DNA from: Panaeolus papilionaceus
Taxonomy: Eukaryota; Basidiomycota; Agaricomycetes; Agaricales
Length of the DNA: 64,000 nucleotides
Direction of reading: 5' to 3'
Assembly: GCA_015501605.1 (NCBI GenBank)
Contig: JADNRZ010000001.1
Location: 2,914,001 to 2,978,000 of the forward strand
This document shows positions 12,443 through 24,259 of this stretch, one piece after another. The position numbers and the translations under genes were made by a program. How positions within the stretch are numbered: position 1 is the stretch's first letter; each line of letters opens with the position of its first letter. Below the pieces are notes generated by a model. The model made no database searches and was not told where the DNA came from. It saw nothing but the letters and a program-made list of their open reading frames with translations.

Positions 12443-14082
12443 CTAGAGCACGATACGGGCATGAGGATTCCTTTCGGTGATCGCTGGATGGCAATAATTT
12501 CTTTGGAAAAATCTCTTCCTATATCTATCATTATCGCAGCATCCAGTTGGAGCTAGATGTCAAGGAGAGAAAAAAAATCAGAACATGTTTCAAGCAACAA
12601 CGAGTGCACAAAAAAAAACTCACCGCAAATATCCATTGAGCCGTAGTGACGGAGCCTGCATGTAGTCATACCCGCAATCTCCAGGATATCTTCCTCCTTG
12701 ACATGAGCACAATTAAGGACCGTGACAGATTCTATGTTCGTCCCAGCTGGGTATCTTCCTCTGACCAGATCTACCAATCCTCTCCCTGTAAGTCGTCCGC
12801 ACCAACGCAAATCCATTATTTTGAGGTTGGGACACAAGGCTTCATCTCCGTGCAGCTGATTGAGAGCAGTGTCCATGATATCACTATCATGCAACCGCAG
12901 CTCTTCCAGATCCTGCAGATGCTGGAAAACAGAGTCGTAGGCGTCTGACGACAATGTCATATCGCGGATCTCGAGGAGAGTAATGGGTGCGGATGAGTTG
13001 GCCAAAAATTCCCGGATATGCGCCGCATTATGCTCTGGTTGCATTTCCTCCAAGTATGAGCGCAAGTGAAGATGTCGAAGTTCAGGTGCAGAAATATGGC
13101 TGAGGAGGCCAAAGATGTCATTGGACCCAGCTATTGTCAATGCTTTGAGGTTTGGTAATTCTATAGGTTGCTGAGCAGCAACATCCAGAAGGAAGATTTG
13201 GGTCTGGGCGACGGGGACCTCTAACGCGAGCCGGTTGAGTTGTGGAAGCCCTTCAAGAAGTTGCAGTATTGCACTGAGCGGTTGTTGCGTCGTGATGCCG
13301 ACAGACGTTAGCTGGAGAGTTAAATCTTGAATCGAACCTGGAATAAGGTCGGCAGTGGGTAGGATGTTTCGGTTGATGAGCAGGGTCTTGAGCTGGGGAG
13401 CGTCATGGAAGGCCCTTGGGAGGGTAAGTAGCTGAGATTCCTCTGCGTCGAGGCCTTGGAGATTGTTAAACTCCTCCGAGATAGCGATGGTGACTCTGGA
13501 CAGGTGTTGTAGATTGCCAGTTCCTATGGCTCCCAAAATGGTATCGACGTGAACCAAGAAAAAGCTCCTGATGTTCACTGTCTTCCACCTGTGGGAGTGG
13601 GAGACGAGTATCTCTATAACGCTGCTTAGGCGCGAAACATCGTTGACGAGCTCAATGGTGACATCAAGCATCGTGGTCTGAGATCGTTCTAACCAGAATT
13701 GTGTACGTTGGTATGGCTCACGAGAGTCAAAATTGATGTAGAGGCGAGACCAAACTGAGGGTGCAAGAGCAGCTTTTCTCCAGGAAGAACAGACGTGGGA
13801 CACGACCAGCGGTGTGCGTGTCCATCCATCGGAAACACACATTTCGAAGATGTGTGCCAGGATCTCTGGAGGCAAGCGAGTTGCAAGTCCTATTCTACCC
13901 TTGTAACGCCTGATAATGATGTCGTTTTACTCCCTTCTGTGTTTGAGCTGACGAATTGCACGCATGTGCGCCTCCATCTCCAAATCCAAGCGGTGATTTG
14001 CCTGTTCATACTCGTCAATGCAACGGAGGATAACAGCCACCTCTGTCTCTGAAAGAGACAAGAGAAGTTGCCTTGATATCAT
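12443..14082 (-). CDS. F-box protein with leucine-rich-repeat-like C-terminus
   Basis: Large Agaricomycete-type F-box protein of about 500 residues, a likely SCF ubiquitin-ligase substrate adaptor. The N-terminus from 14082 is a short coiled coil (RLDLEMEAHMRAIRQLKHRR), then the F-box ATRLPPEILAHIFEMCVSDG with HVCSSWRKAALAPSVWSRLY. The remainder contains irregular LRR-like blocks such as LPNLKALTIAGSNDIFGLL, LEELRLHDSDIMDTALNQL and CPNLKIMDLRWCGRLTGRGL. The coil and F-box are separated by an in-frame TAA at 13927-13929; a 36-nt intron (13930-13895) removes it, keeps frame and gives the spacing usual in this family. A final intron after SMDIC leads to a short exon ending at 12443; if that intron is retained the stop is at 12553. 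If the 36-nt intron is not spliced, this is a pseudogene. Confidence 0.75.
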
Positions 14083-15633
14083 CGGAGTCTGTTTGTCTTC
14101 TTCTTCCTGAACCCAGGCAGTTCTAGCTCATTTGAACAGGGTAGCATGTCGACGCGATAAAGACCAGTCGTTGTCAGTTGTGCTCGCCAGATAACATTGC
14201 ATGGGTTACAGTTTAAAAGATTTACTTACTAGTAATGTATGTTATAATATATCTGTAGAAGACTATCTAGGTAGGTTGTGAATGCAATGAATGTCGTGCA
14301 AGTCAAGGCGAAAGTTGTGACGTAGAGAGATAACGCGCCTATTGCTTAAATCATCCGTGCTTACATAAACAGTGATCCTCCGAGATGCCCGGTATGTTAA
14401 AGGGACTGTTCTAGATTACTCTAGAAATGAACAGGCGAGTTCCAAGTCGGAGGCAGCTATTGTATACTTCATCGATACTTATCCGAATATTATCTTTCAT
14501 AGCATAGCATTACTTATCTCGAAAGTATTGATCACATAAAATTCATCAAGTTGTTGGTCTAACCCATCCGAGTCATATAGAGGACCTTGCAATGGACGGT
14601 GACCCTAGGCCGGGTGTTGCATTCCATCAGGAATTACATGGAAATCCTGATGGCGTTATACAAATACGCGAGCGCGATGACAGGGATGGAAGCTCTTCTA
14701 GATAGCTCACGGCATCCAACTCAAAAACAATACAAAGGGCGCGCTTATGACCTCCATTTCTCTGGATGGAGATGACATGTAGATATCAGGACACGCTTGT
14801 GCGCTAACGATGGTAAGCGCCGGTTCCAATCGATAGGTTCTCCCCCCAGTTCTTATGTCAGAGATCATGTTTGAAGAGGATAGCGTGCAATGCAGGGCTC
14901 AAAAGGCTATGCGGCAAGTGCTGCAGGCTTACATTACAACAGGAAAAAATGGATACCGGCTGATATGAACCGACGATGGATAGCTGATTTCAGACACGCC
15001 AGTCAGTTTATCTAGCTCATTTCTTGGAATTTCCCAAGTTGACAATTCGAACGTGTCTAAAATGCTTTGTCTCCAAACGTTCAAGGTCCCCCGATGACAT
15101 GTCTGTGTGAGCCAGATCCTTTAGTCTGGTATTGTATGGGTGACATTAATTCTAACCACAGATGGCAGATAAGAATCGATACCACCATTGTGCTCTATTG
15201 AATGTGTGTGGGAGGACAAGTATGAAAGGAAGGAGCAGGTGACTGTAGCTGGAGTGTTGCTTCGTCAGGTGGCTCTGAACATGAAGAGGGAAATGAGTTG
15301 AAGAAGAATTTCTGAGAATGCTAGCTATAGTAACCCAATCTCTGATAATTTGGATAAAGGGTTGTTCAATGAAGGTTTAATATACAACTGGGGTTGATTG
15401 TGTTGAAGCTTATCTAGTGGTGATACAATCGTGAGACTAATAATAGACACAGAATGTTTCACGTGTGTATATTTTAGTTCGTTCATTCTCTCGTCGAGGT
15501 CAATAAGAATCTGAGTGAGGAATCATTGGACCAAGAACAAGGCATCTTAATTCCGGTTTAAGTGAGAATGATCCTTCTCTCTTATCCTATAAAAACCTCC
15601 TGTCTTATCCGTCACCTCTCTCATCGCTCCATC
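14083..15633. other. Gene-free stretch upstream of aldehyde dehydrogenase
   Basis: About 1.55 kb, the largest empty interval. Short open frames here (for example around 14587-14775) lack homology, composition or splice support. I found no tRNA, terminal repeats or transposase. The right end is promoter-like for the ALDH gene: a CACGTG palindrome at 15460-15465 and a TATAAAAA box at 15588-15595, about 40 bp before the start codon. Confidence 0.5.
15588..15595 (+). promoter_or_regulatory. TATA box of the aldehyde dehydrogenase gene
   Basis: TATAAAAA lies 39-46 bp before the ATG at 15634 in a CT-rich context. This spacing implies a very short 5' leader, typical of strongly expressed fungal genes. 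Confidence 0.45.
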
Positions 15634-18250
15634 ATGTCCTTGTCTGCTCAAGTCAACATTGCTCGTCTTAACAAGACTGTTACGGTTCCAACTGGTCTCT
15701 TTATCAACAATGAATTTGTTCCTTCCGTCGACTCGCAAGAGCTTATTCAGTCCGTACTCGTGTTTGATTATCTGATCTTGAGAGATTTATCTACCCTGCC
15801 AGTGCGATAAACCCGGCCACCGAGGAAACAATATGTTCAGTCGTTGCAGGTACTTTTTGTGTTTTAATTTGAGCTATTCAGGCAAACCCCATAAACGTCC
15901 GTTATCTTTCAATCTCGTGTAGCATCCCCAAAGGATATTGATGTGGCAGTTGCTGCTGCTCGTAAAGCTTTCCAAACGACCTGGGGAAAGAACGTCACTG
16001 GCTTCGAAAGATCGAGGCTTATCAACAAATTGGCCGATCTTATTGAACGCGACGCAGCAGAACTTGCTGAAATTGAGACTTTGAACAACGGAAAACCATT
16101 TAGAATCGCAAGGTATGCGTCGCAATTGATTTCATCAGGGGTTTCTTTCAATCCTTTGTTTTTCTAACCATGTCGTCATTTTAAAGGGATTTCGACATTG
16201 GTGACAGTGTTCAATGCCTCCGCTACTACGCCGGATGGGCAGACAAGATTACCGGCCAGGTACGAATACAAATGTCTTCGCTTCAAATTTAAACGCCGAC
16301 CTGCTTGTCACAGAGCATCGAGGTCGATAATAAAACCAAATTTGCCTTTACGCGTCATGACCCCATTGGTGTCTGTGGACAAATGCGAGTAACGCGACAC
16401 ATTCCTTTCTTTTTCCTTCTTTTTAAGCTTATTATCATGATTCAGTATCCCATGGAACTACCCAATCAATATGTGGTATGTAATGGCGCTGTCATCTGTT
16501 CATATGAGCGACTGAGTTTAAACTTCTTACTCGAATCAGGGCTTGGAAAGTCGCTCCCGCACTCGCAACCGGCTGCACCATCGTCATGAAACCCTCTGAA
16601 TTAACCCCTTTAACTGCGCTAGTAGGTCTTATGACGCACCGACAGATAGGCTCGCATTCATCCTTCCTTTACAGAAATTATCGGAACTCGTCAAAGAAGC
16701 AGGGTATGGAATGCTTAGATTCATTCCTGTCGCTTTTCTGACTTTAAAACAAAAAATTCCAGCTTCCCTCCTGGTGTCCTCAATACAGTCCCTTCCCTTG
16801 GTCCTGTTGGGGGTGCTGCACTCGCTTCTCATCTTGATGTCGATAAGGTCGCCTTCACCGGCTCGACGCTTACAGGTCGTAAAATCATGGAGGCTGCTGC
16901 AAAGAGCAATCTAAAAAAGGTCCACTACTTTCACTCCTTCGCCAAGAAAACTTTAATTTAATATTTTATTCTAGGTCTCCCTCGAACTCGGTGGCAAATC
17001 CCCTCATCTCGTGTTTGAATCTGCGGATTTAGAACAAGGTATAATAGTTCTTGTTTCATATAACTTTGGCTCCTTTTTCCACCAATCGCAGACCTTCGAC
17101 TATTCTACAATATTATTCTCTGCATTATCGCCCTGCAACTTGAATGACTCGCTGACCCCTAATTTCAGCTGCTGCGTGGGCTGCACTTGGTATCTGCTAC
17201 AACTCTGGACAAGACTGCACTGCTGGATCGCGTGTTTATGTTCAGGAATCTGTTTACGAAAAGTTCTTGGAACAACTTGTGGCTAAAGTCAAGGCTCAAG
17301 TCATCAGTCATGGCTTTGATGAGGCTAGTGGAGGTGGTCCCGTGGTAGATTTTCCATCCTTTCCCAAGCTTGATCTACCCTCATCGCACTTCATTCCTCC
17401 AGGTGTCCAAGGGCCAGTATGACCGAGTGTGGGGTTATATCGAATCCGGCAAACAAGAAGGAGCTAAAGTCGTTCTTGGAGGTGACAAGAGGTCCGAGAA
17501 GGGCTACTGGGTGGACCCCACGAGTACGACACGACCCTTTACAAAGATGCCATTTTCGCTCAAACTCTTCTGTTGCAGTTTTCACTGACATCAGGCCGGA
17601 CATGAGAATTGTGACTATAGAAAAAAAAGTGCATCTCGACACGTAACTGACTTTCTTTTCTCGTCTGACTTCAGGTGAAAGAAGAGGTGCGTTCCAAGTC
17701 AAGCTTTATTCGCCCTTGTTCTGGTACTAGCTTTCCTCCGTGTGCTCATCTTTCAACAGATCTTCGGTCCTGTACTTTCAGTCGGCGTCTTTAAAACTGA
17801 AGAGGAAGCCATTGCATTGGCCAACGACACCACCTATGGGCTAGGGGCAGGGTTGCACTCAAGTAATCCCCGGTGTCTTCGAAAATAACCCTTGAATACT
17901 TTCTGACGTCCACAATGCAGATGACGCCAATCAGTGCATGCGTGTTTCCTCCGCATTGGAAGCTGGGACGGTGTGTCATACTTCTGGGGTACACCCGCGA
18001 CGCGTGATGTAGGTGCTGACGAATGAGATCAATTAGGTTTGGATCAACCAATACAACCTGCTCAACAACAACGTTCCGTTCGGTGGCAAAAAGCAATCTG
18101 GAATCGGTATGTGGACCGACATTTACTGTCTTTCGAAATCTGATCTGGTGATATCAAGGTCGTGAGCTCGGAAGCTATGCTCTTGAAGAGTACACCTCGG
18201 TCAAGGCCGTGCACTGGAACTTCGGAGAGAAGCTCGAATGGCCTCTCTGA
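15634..18250 (+). CDS. NAD(P)-dependent aldehyde dehydrogenase
   Basis: Oxidises aldehydes to carboxylic acids; ALDH superfamily (PF00171), about 500 residues and full length, with more than ten short introns. The start at 15634 gives [20 protein letters not shown]; no clear targeting peptide, so probably cytosolic. Signatures in order: [15 protein letters not shown], the [20 protein letters not shown] cofactor segment, [20 protein letters not shown] with [10 protein letters not shown], the glutamate motif [14 protein letters not shown], the catalytic Cys in [29 protein letters not shown], and the C-terminal [19 protein letters not shown]. Both active-site residues (Glu and Cys) are present. 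Intron 1 probably uses the donor GTCCGT just after the codons for QELI; that gives a 53-nt intron and keeps frame. Ends EKLEWPL at 18250. Substrate cannot be fixed from sequence. Confidence 0.95.
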
Positions 18251-18867
18251 TCACCAAAAAGGGATCGTGAAGAGAAGAAATATCAAGAGTTTTTCAGGTG
18301 AAATGTACGCAAACGTTCGAATGCAGTATTGACCTATCCTGCTTTTAGGCAGATGTGATGAATGTACACTTACTTACTTATCTATCCCCTCGCGGAGGGA
18401 AATCGGCGTTATAAGGCGTCAAAAACACGCTTTGTCTGAGAGAAAATTTTATTTTGTTCGCTTCGAGGTGGTGTGCATTTTTGGGCAAGCCTTAAGCAAT
18501 TTGAGTTGGCACGTAAGTGACTCTCGCGTGGTGTCTCCGTGCATTTTGAACACGCGCTCAGGGTGGCCAACAAGAGTTGCGTCGAACTATCCAGCATCAT
18601 GACTTATCATCTCCTCGTCCCTGTTTCTTTCCTCGACCAGGATTCCTCGGGTCTTTTAGATAGAAATCTCTTTGATGGTTGTCTGAGATCTCAACGCACA
18701 GGCGGCCATTCTCGAGTAACTTATTGTAGGCGAAATGCCTGATTCGACTCGGCTAAAGAAGTTCAAAGTCAATTAAGAATTGGGTGTCTAACACGGTCAT
18801 GCATGGATCTACGAGGCGATAAAGATAAGGAACATATTGTTGGGCGAGTGTACGGAGAACTAATTAA
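18251..18867. other. Intergenic, no gene seen
   Basis: 617 bp between the ALDH stop and the convergent small Zn2Cys6 gene. Only short, unsupported frames; it is expected to hold the two 3' untranslated regions. Confidence 0.4.
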
Positions 18868-19832
18868 TCAACCATCGTTTCGGTCATTACCGCTCCCACC
18901 TGTCGCGTGATACTGCTGCCACTGTGCCCTGCAAAAGACATGAGAAGCGGCGGGCGTCGCAGAGGGAATGGACATACAAAGAAGAATCGTGGTAACCTGG
19001 GTTTGGTTGATGAAGGATTGGGGCGTTGGGGTAAGCAGGCACACCGGAGGGCATTGTATTGACAAAGGTATGTGGGTCGTGAACACCTGTAGGATTGACG
19101 TACGTCCCGCCAGCCATGGGGTTGATCATGACGGGTTGCGTCGAGTTCCCTTCATGAAGAGGATAAGTCATATACGGAGGCTGCCCTGTCATCGGTATCT
19201 GCTGGCCAGGATTTATGTGACCAGGATAAGACATGATCGGCCCGTTGTGGATTGGGGTCTGTTGTGGGTGTTGCTGATGTTGCGAAGCAGGAGGTTGATA
19301 TTGTGTAGTCGGAGGATGCTGTGGTAGGTTTTGAGGGTAGACATCGTGATTCGGCTGTGGATAGACTCCCGGGTGATATGTAGGATATTGGGGTTGCTGT
19401 TCATGCGGCACCTGTCCACCGGGGAACCCACCACGGGCAGGCTGATTCCAGGTTGTCGAAGGTAGATTAGGTGAGGGGTAATGAGAACTAGGATATGGTT
19501 GCTCAGGTGAGGCAGGCGAAACTGGTGGGGAAGTCTGCGTCCGGTGCGGGTGAGGGACAGAGATAATGGGCTGGATAAAGTGTGGGGGGCTAGGTGGGTC
19601 GTGCTGTTTCTGGATCGGCTCGTATATGCATTGGATTTGCTGCTCATGGCAGCGTTCGCAGGTCCCCGCGCCCAAAACCTTGTCGTGTGGCCTGCACTGT
19701 TAATAGATGAGCATGCAAAATGGCTCGGAATGGCTGATGACGAACCTTTAGTTTTCGATTGCGACAGTTTTTGCAAGCCATCGGAACGCGTTTAATTTCT
19801 TTGGGAGTGGCCTTGGTAGGACTAGAAGACAT
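18868..19832 (-). CDS. Small Zn2Cys6 protein with Pro/Gln/His-rich tail
   Basis: Putative DNA-binding protein of about 290 residues. The start at 19832 gives MSSSPTKATPKEIKRVPMAC. One intron splits the zinc cluster; joined it reads MACKNCRNRKLKCRPHDK, then VLGAGTCERCHEQQIQCIY, six Cys with spacing C-x2-C-x6-C-x11-C-x2-C-x6-C. Everything after is low complexity: Pro/His/Gln/Tyr-rich runs such as HEQQPQYPTYHPGVYPQP and QHPPTTQYQPPASQHQQHPQ. No fungal-specific transcription-factor middle domain is present, so this is a minimal cluster-plus-disordered-tail protein, as often seen in basidiomycetes. A last intron begins after the HQPNP codons; the acceptor is ambiguous, so the C-terminus may end at 18868, 18887 or slightly further. 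Function as an activator or repressor is inferred only. Confidence 0.8.
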
Positions 19833-20599
19833 TTCGTAGAAAGAAGCGAAGTGGAAAGGTACTGCTTTGAGGAGAGCAGACACATTGTTATATACTACAC
19901 GGATCTCGATTATTGGTACTGTCGCAATCTCGATGCGACTGCTGTAACAGTATGACAAAAGAGTGTGAGGCAAAAAACGACGACAATCAATCGCCTCGGC
20001 TTATGGTATCGCTAGCGCCGAATACTGTCATGAGAAGCGCGTCAATGATTTGGTCAAGGTTCGTTGGTTGTTTGAGTGCCTTCCGAATTAGTCTGCGAGA
20101 TCTCTTGAGATAATGTTAAGATCTATGGCCTCAATGCAGTGACACGGTGCCAAGGCCCCGTTTTCAAAGGCTTCAGAATTGAATACCGCTAGCAAGGTCG
20201 CCCGTATCCTTACATCGTGCTTCACCAGGACTGGTTATGATACCTAGAATTTCCGTGATTCCGATTAGATGGTGATCCATTTATGAGATAATAATATGCC
20301 CCTCACTAATTAGGGTCATCGCCAGGTCGAAATAGATTGTGCGCGTGTTCGTGATCCATCATCACCCACGAATCAAAGAAAGGGCCGATTCTCATTCCTG
20401 GTGTTTGACGGTTATCAAACAAGAGAGATTATCGGACCTCATGTTAACTCTCGATTCCGAGGAATATAGGAATGCACAGCGCTGAAGCTCCGATAAAATG
20501 ATGTGTGATTCAAAGGGTAAAATAATGACAATATACAGTTGAAGTTGTACACGAGCAGTAAGGACGTACGGAAATTGAAGTGCACCCGTTTCATTAGCG
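19833..20599. other. Intergenic, no gene seen
   Basis: 767 bp between the small Zn2Cys6 gene start and the proteasome gene stop, both on the minus strand. Short frames only. The left part is the promoter of the Zn2Cys6 gene. Confidence 0.4.
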
Positions 20600-21583
20600 C
20601 TAAAGCGCCAAATAATCCCTCACTTCTTCTTCTGAGAGCTTGCGGAATGTTGGCTTCGGCCGACCTGTTTCACCTCCAATCTTACCCTCTTCGAGTTCTG
20701 CTGCAGTGGGGACAGTTATCACGCCAATTTCGATAGTCTTTTCGGTCATCTGTCCTTCGAATCCCTCTTTGAGGGTCAGGAGCGCAGTATGAATGGCATC
20801 TTCCAAAGAAATGTCGTCATTATATCTGCGGAAAGGGATTATTACTTTCGAGATAACAGGGTAAACATATCGAAGTCCGCACCTCTTTTCAAGGAAGGTC
20901 TTCGCATTAATCATATTCTTTCCGATGGCGCTGGCTTTCCATGCCCAAAAGGACCCGGAAGGATCCACCTGGTATAGAGAGGGACCTCGATGGCTATCCC
21001 ATCCTGCAACCAATAGCGACACACCGTACGGTCTCACCCCTCTGGAAACATGGTATCAATCAAACCGTCAATTAATCCGTAAGGGTGCAAAGACTTACCC
21101 GGATTGGGTTGCCTGTTGCATCACAGTTGCAATCTCTTGGGTCAACACTTTGGTAGGAGGATATTCCCCATAAATCTTCCAGTATGCTTGAGCGCTCTTG
21201 CGGGCCTTTGTGACGAGGATCCGAAAGTCTGGCCCCATTCCTGAATAGACAATTCCGATATTTGGGCAGATAACGGCGACTTTCTCAATCACAGAGTCGT
21301 CGATAAGTATCGAAGATGTCTTTTTCTCCGTCGCAATTACGATGCCGTTTGTAGCTGTTGAAAACTTTAGTTTCCATATATTAAAATCGCGCTGTTTGAC
21401 GCACCTTTAATTCCAAGACTGGTAGTCCCTTGCGCGACCGCAGCAAGTGCATGTTCGATTTGGACGAGCTTGCCGCTTGGAGAGAAGACTGTCAAGGAGT
21501 AACTTTTCAGAAATAGGATGAGATCGGATTCGCATTAAGGATCGTGTCGATTACCTGTAGGCACCGCCGTCTGCACTTGCCAT
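20600..21583 (-). CDS. PRE8: 20S proteasome subunit alpha-2
   Basis: Non-catalytic outer-ring subunit of the 20S core. About 250 residues, the usual family length. The start at 21583 gives [10 protein letters not shown], followed after an intron by the alpha-subunit signature [20 protein letters not shown]. Further diagnostic stretches are [87 protein letters not shown] and [20 protein letters not shown]. These match alpha-2 (Pre8/PSMA2) better than the other alpha subunits, especially the YGEYPPT and FWAWKA-IGKN segments. It ends [12 protein letters not shown] at 20600. An intron near 20820-20885 interrupts the LEKR-YNDD junction. Expected in nucleus and cytosol. Confidence 0.93.
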
Positions 21584-21956
21584 GGTGGTTAGAGAAATAG
21601 AAAGATGATGATTACGCTTGCACTTCGACGCGCGTACAGTGGCGTGCCATAATTTATTTGACCCTGTTAGCCAACACCATCTTATGTCTCCGTCTTTCTT
21701 TATGGTAATAAGCCCCTAAGGTCTAGTTTGCATCCTTTCCACCCTTGAACACCCTTCAACTTATACCCCTTTCAGCTTGACATTTATACCAACGGCTCAG
21801 GCATCTCAGAAGCACATGCTCAGCATGCATCATTTTGACCCTTAGATTTATTTTACATCCGACAGAGAACAATCTGCATGGAGGCCTCAATTTAAAAACG
21901 TATAATATATTACTGTACAACTGCACTACTTTCACAATTTTGTATTGATTGGTCCC
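21584..21956. other. Intergenic, no gene seen
   Basis: 373 bp between two minus-strand genes (peroxiredoxin stop and proteasome start). It should hold the proteasome promoter; no PACE-like element was recognised by eye. Confidence 0.35.
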
Positions 21957-22966
21957 TTAATCAACCTTGAGGGGAGTTGTCCTCAGGTAAGGCTGTCGGT
22001 CACATATTATTATTGGCAAGTACATGTGTCGACAACGCATGCAACTCACCAGGTGTTGGCTGAATTCGGGGAAGAGGGTCTTGGCCTCATCGTTGGACAC
22101 GGTTGGGTGGACGATGACATCCTCACCCTTCTTCCAGTTGACAGGAGTGGTGACTCGGTGCTTATCACCGATTTGGAGAGCTATGGGGAAGTTAAGCGTC
22201 AAAGGTCAAGAATTGCTTTTTCACATTCACTTACAATCGACAACCCTATAATATACCGACGGAGCTCATTAGAATGAGAGGCGAAGTATCGTAATAATTT
22301 GGGACTTACCGAATGATTTCATCAAAGTTACGACCAGTTGAAGCAGGGTAGGCGAGGGTCAGACGGATGGTCTTTTTGGGATCAATGACGAAGACGGTGC
22401 GAATCTAGAATTCAAAAAGATAAGACAGCAAGTTTCGCCAGAAGTCGGGTGATAACTCACAGTGAAAGGAAGGCCCTTAGCATCACGGTTAGTGGCATCC
22501 TGTTCGTCCAACATATCATACAGGACCGAGATCTTCCTGTCAGGATCGGCGATCTAGAATGAATTAGAAAAAAAAAATCGAAGGTATAACTGAAACACAA
22601 CATACAATTGGGAACTGAACATCGGTGGGGGCAACCTTGGAACCGAAATCGTTGATGTCCTTCACCCAACGTTCATGCTCCTCGAGGCCATTAGCGGAGA
22701 TGCCGATAACTTTGACGTTGCGCTTCTTGAAGTCCTCGGAGCGACGAGCAACCTCACCGAGCTCAGTGGTGCAAACAGGAGTGAAATCACCTGGATGGGA
22801 GAAGAGGATGGCCTATTTGAAAACGTTTAGCTGCTTGATGGCAGACATTACGGCAGAAATCAATTCGTACCCACGAATCACCAATCCAGTTATGGAACTT
22901 GATGCGACCTGCAGTGGTCTCAGCCTCAAAGTCGGGGGCGATGTTTCCAAGACGAAGAGAAGGCAT
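21957..22966 (-). CDS. 1-Cys peroxiredoxin (Prx6 type)
   Basis: Thiol peroxidase that reduces H2O2 and organic hydroperoxides, about 220 residues in six exons. The start at 22966 gives [20 protein letters not shown]. The peroxidatic Cys lies in [20 protein letters not shown], with the conserved Pro and Thr at their expected places. Then come [59 protein letters not shown] with [16 protein letters not shown], and the long C-terminal extension of the Prx6/PRX1 clade ([20 protein letters not shown]). No resolving Cys is visible in the C-terminal part, consistent with a 1-Cys mechanism. No mitochondrial presequence is seen, unlike yeast Prx1, so a cytosolic location is more likely. Confidence 0.93.
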
Positions 22967-24259
22967 TGTGTATGTTGTTCGAAATAAACTAGGGGTTGAT
23001 AAGATTGAGACTCGAACTCTGATTATGTCGCCAATAAATAGATGATCAAGTCACCAATCGCGTCTTCAATTCACACGCCTATTAAGCCTTTGTTTGGCTC
23101 TTGCGTTCTCATTGCGTGCTCCCCGCTAATCATAGTGCAACAATTACCATGTCATCTGGTTTTGTACACCTTTCTTTCTGCCATTCGTATTGATTTTGAT
23201 ATGAATCTACTTGATCCTCCTCTCTTATGCCGCGCCAATGGGCCCAAGGCGAAAAACAGGATGCGCTGAGACACAACCCCTGACGGCAGAAGGAGGATCT
23301 GGAATTCCGTGCTTTTTGGTGTCTAGCACAAGATGATTGTGTCCGAACTGTCTCATTTGCCCAATGCCCACAGAATATCTGATGGTCACATATTCTTTCC
23401 ACGTCTTCTCGTTATTGGCTGCACAACTGGCAGACAATTCTCAGCGAATGTTATAATTTCGGAACTGGATCCTCGAGAACATCAGAATTTGGTTACAGCC
23501 AGAACATTCCGGATGTTTCTTCCTGCCATCTGGCCCAGGGTACATCACAAATTTCTATGTCACCTTCCTACCGATCTGTCATCTACCTGCGCCATCAAGA
23601 AGATATCAGGGTGGAGACCTGACATGCTTCTAAATCGGTGGCACCTCTAACTCGAATGGTAATCCAATACAAATATCACAAGGACAGCCCGACCCTTTTC
23701 GATCGCCCTTGTTGACCCGTACTGTCTTCAGCTTTACTTGCTTTGGCATGAGAGCAATCAAATACGATTGAGATTCTCAACAGGGGGGTATTTTTACGGT
23801 AAATTCCCAACTTCAATCCAGCGCAGTGAGATCCATGTGAATCTCAAGTCAAATGCTGCAATCTGAGAGGGACCGAAATGATTGCGGACCATGTAAAAAC
23901 GATTTTTGGAATACCGCAAAGAAAGAAGTGATTCTTGGTATTGTGGGTTAGCAAATAATTTTGCCTTGCTAAACATCCAAACGTCCATTTCAAAAAAAGT
24001 AAAGATCATGCATTGGCGTACCCAGCTTTAAATGAATACGTAAAGAGGATCATTGTCATCGAGTCCCCTTGGAGGAATCATTGGCGCTCATGAAGATGCA
24101 AACATCAAGCTGTGGTTGGAAATCTGGGAAAAAAACGCAGATCGAAAATTGTGGCTTCGAGAACGCGCGACAACCTTAATAATCCGGCATGAAGCCTAGC
24201 GGTGGAGTTCAGCAGAAAAAAGTATCATCATCAGAGAGGTTATGTGCTGTTGCTGAAAT
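22967..24259. other. Gene-poor stretch between peroxiredoxin and SSU72
   Basis: About 1.3 kb with only short overlapping frames on both strands, none with recognisable protein content or sensible splice extension. No transposon ends or tRNA found. The left part is the peroxiredoxin promoter. Confidence 0.45.

Noticed and set aside
14587..14775. 62-codon frame in the empty region before ALDH
   Set aside because: Too short, no splice extension, no motif or homologue recognised.
15634..15843. ALDH intron 1 using the donor GTACTC after the codons QELIQS
   Set aside because: It is phase 0 and would either hit a stop or force a 29-nt intron; the GTCCGT donor gives a 53-nt phase-2 intron and the expected AINPATEE sequence.
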